From: Planctomycetaceae bacterium
GTDB taxonomy: Bacteria > Planctomycetota > Planctomycetia > Pirellulales > Thermoguttaceae
Direction of reading: 5' to 3'
Length of the DNA: 5,415 bases
Assembly: GCA_031274045.1 (NCBI GenBank)
Contig: JAISQS010000048.1
Coordinates: forward strand, 1-5,415
Every line of letters begins with the position of its first letter. Position 1 is the first letter of the stretch. Of this stretch, positions 4,489-5,415 are shown piece after piece. The position numbers and the translations under genes are program-made. The notes below the pieces were generated by a model that made no database searches, was not told the DNA's origin, and was given only the letters and a program-made list of their open reading frames with translations.

Positions 4489-5045
4489 TCTTTTACATCT
4501 TTTTCGCGGTTTTTTGCGAGTTCGTTTGCTTCATCTTCGAACCGCTTTGTTAGTTTTTGGATTTCTTCTTTGACTTCGTCGCGTGTATCTTCGGAAAATA
4601 TTTTTTCTTTTTCGGATTGTTCGGCAGTTTTGTTACCGTCTCGGCGGACGTTTCGTATGGCAATTTTTGCTTCCTCGCAAAGTTTCCATATTTGGGTTAC
4701 CATTTTTTGGCGTACTTCTGTTGAGAGCGGTGGAATATTTAGCCGGATTACGCGTCCGTCGTTGTTTGGAGTGTAGCCAAGATCCGACGCAATAATTGCC
4801 TTCTCTATTGCCTTCAAAGTCTCGGGATCAAACGGACGTATCACGACAAGATTTGACTCCGGACAAGCAACGGTTGCGAGTTGTTTTAGTTGCACGGATT
4901 CGCCGCCGTAGGCTTCAACACGTATCGAATCAACAAGTCCGGGATTTGCCCGACCCGTCCGTATGCCGCTCAAATTATGACGCAACTTGGCAACCGCCTT
5001 CTCCATGCGTTCCTCAACATCAAGTAATATTTCATCTGAATCCAT
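4485..5045 (-). CDS. frr: Ribosome recycling factor
   Basis: With EF-G it splits the post-termination ribosome so subunits can be reused; it acts in the cytosol. The 186-residue length is standard for the family (about 185). Conserved segments are GIRTGRANPGLVDSIRVEAYG (27-47), QLATVACPESNLVVIRPFD (55-73), AIEKAIIASDLGYTPNNDG (79-97), IRLNIPPLSTEVRQKMV (100-116) and the tRNA-mimic helix AKIAIRNVRRDGNKTAEQSEK (126-146), with R134 and R135 in the key position. The C-terminal helix is highly charged, as usual. The start at 5045 is fixed by AGGAG eight bases upstream. The gene overlaps the downstream sigma factor start by four bases. pyrH, often just upstream of frr, is not present in the 370 bases available. 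Confidence 0.97.
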   Translation of the reverse strand: MDSDEILLDVEERMEKAVAKLRHNLSGIRTGRANPGLVDSIRVEAYGGESVQLKQLATVACPESNLVVIRPFDPETLKAIEKAIIASDLGYTPNNDGRVIRLNIPPLSTEVRQKMVTQIWKLCEEAKIAIRNVRRDGNKTAEQSEKEKIFSEDTRDEVKEEIQKLTKRFEDEANELAKNREKDVKE

Positions 5046-5053
5046 AAATTTAA

Positions 5054-5058
5054 CTCCT
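5054..5058 (-). promoter_or_regulatory. Ribosome binding site of frr
   Basis: AGGAG on the minus strand with an eight-base spacer to the ATG at 5045. It is the strongest Shine-Dalgarno in the window and fits a highly expressed translation factor. Confidence 0.75.
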
Positions 5059-5083
5059 ACTCAAATTTTACAAAAAATAGTTT

Positions 5084-5278
5084 TCAATATCCGCCAAAAA
5101 AATATAAACCCCACTCCGCCAACAAACCCACAATCACAATAAAAAACAAAATCACAAACAACAAGCCCAAAAATCATACCCAAAATATCAAAGTCGCTAA
5201 TTCTATTATCTTCGACAACTTTGTCAACTTCGCCAACAATCCATCAAGTGGAGAAATTTTTTCACAGAAAATTACTGA
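5084..5278 (-). pseudogene. Possible broken small membrane-protein gene upstream of frr
   Basis: One minus-strand frame runs from 5278 to a stop at 5086-5084 and is interrupted once by TGA at 5176-5174. Before the stop it reads an amphipathic ...LDGLLAKLTKLSKIIE... built on three 9-base repeats (TTGNCNAAG). After it comes a strongly hydrophobic segment, LLFVILFFIVIVGLLAEWG, then YFFGGY and a stop. Alternatively, the neighbouring frame (...VDKVVEDNRISDFDILGMIFG) joins the hydrophobic segment if one T is removed from the five-T run at 5169-5173. Either way the transmembrane segment has no intact start. There is no family match, and it may be chance in a G/T-rich strand. Confidence 0.25.
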
Positions 5279-5347
5279 TTATTTCGTTTTTTGTGTGGCA
5301 TTTACATCGTGCATTTTATCAAGCACCGTATCAATACAATGTATCAA

Positions 5348-5393
5348 CGCCCTGAAAGGGCAAAATATCATAGCGTAGGGCAACGCCCTACGA
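5348..5393. repeat. Pair of G+C-rich palindromic hairpins (dispersed repeat)
   Basis: GCCCT-GAA-AGGGC (5349-5361) is followed 12 bases later by CGTAGGGC-AAC-GCCCTACG (5374-5392). The arrangement 'acgccctgaaagggcaaaata...gggcaacgccc' is one I recall as a common dispersed intergenic repeat in several phyla, where it is often mis-annotated as short proteins. It lies at the right edge in a gene-free stretch. A role as a terminator for a gene to the right is possible but no U-run follows. Confidence 0.65.
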
Positions 5394-5415
5394 TAATTGA
5401 TTATAAATAACCTTC

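Noticed and set aside
4411..5047. Plus-strand frames across frr and the sigma factor
   Set aside because: Antisense shadows of two confidently identified genes.

Overview
The window looks like a piece of a moderately A+T-rich bacterial chromosome, most likely from the phylum Planctomycetota. This is an inference. It rests on a secreted DUF1080 (3-keto-disaccharide hydrolase) protein, an omega-like RNA polymerase subunit of the KVGGRFKL type, a stand-alone CoaC, weak or missing Shine-Dalgarno sites on several genes, and long intergenic stretches full of palindromic repeats. No single marker proves it.

Layout from left to right: a possible 3' end of a plus-strand gene (3-47); coaC, a flavoprotein decarboxylase of coenzyme A synthesis (177-767, minus); a repeat-rich spacer (768-1006); a secreted DUF1080 protein (1007-1753, minus); about 900 bp without genes that holds two palindromic MITE-like elements (1789-2237 and about 2321-2623); rpoZ-like omega subunit (2662-2931, minus); about 580 bp without genes that holds a long G+C-rich inverted repeat and a candidate promoter; a small plus-strand lipoprotein (3514-3753); an ECF sigma factor (3817-4488, minus) whose start overlaps the stop of frr, ribosome recycling factor (4485-5045, minus); and a 370 bp right flank with a possible broken small membrane-protein frame and two hairpin repeats.

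The recognisable genes are mostly housekeeping: coenzyme A synthesis, transcription and ribosome recycling. In many bacteria rpoZ and coaBC are neighbours (gmk-rpoZ-coaBC). Here rpoZ and coaC keep the same order and strand but are separated by DUF1080 and the two repeat elements, which suggests later insertion. frr and the sigma factor overlap by ATGA and are probably translated from one mRNA.

The most striking object is the 449 bp element at 1789-2237. It has terminal inverted repeats beginning GTAA and is flanked by a perfect 8-bp direct repeat (CTTTTTGG), the signature of an IS66-type insertion, but it carries no transposase. It sits 35 bp upstream of the DUF1080 start codon, and its terminal repeat contains an outward-facing extended -10-like sequence.
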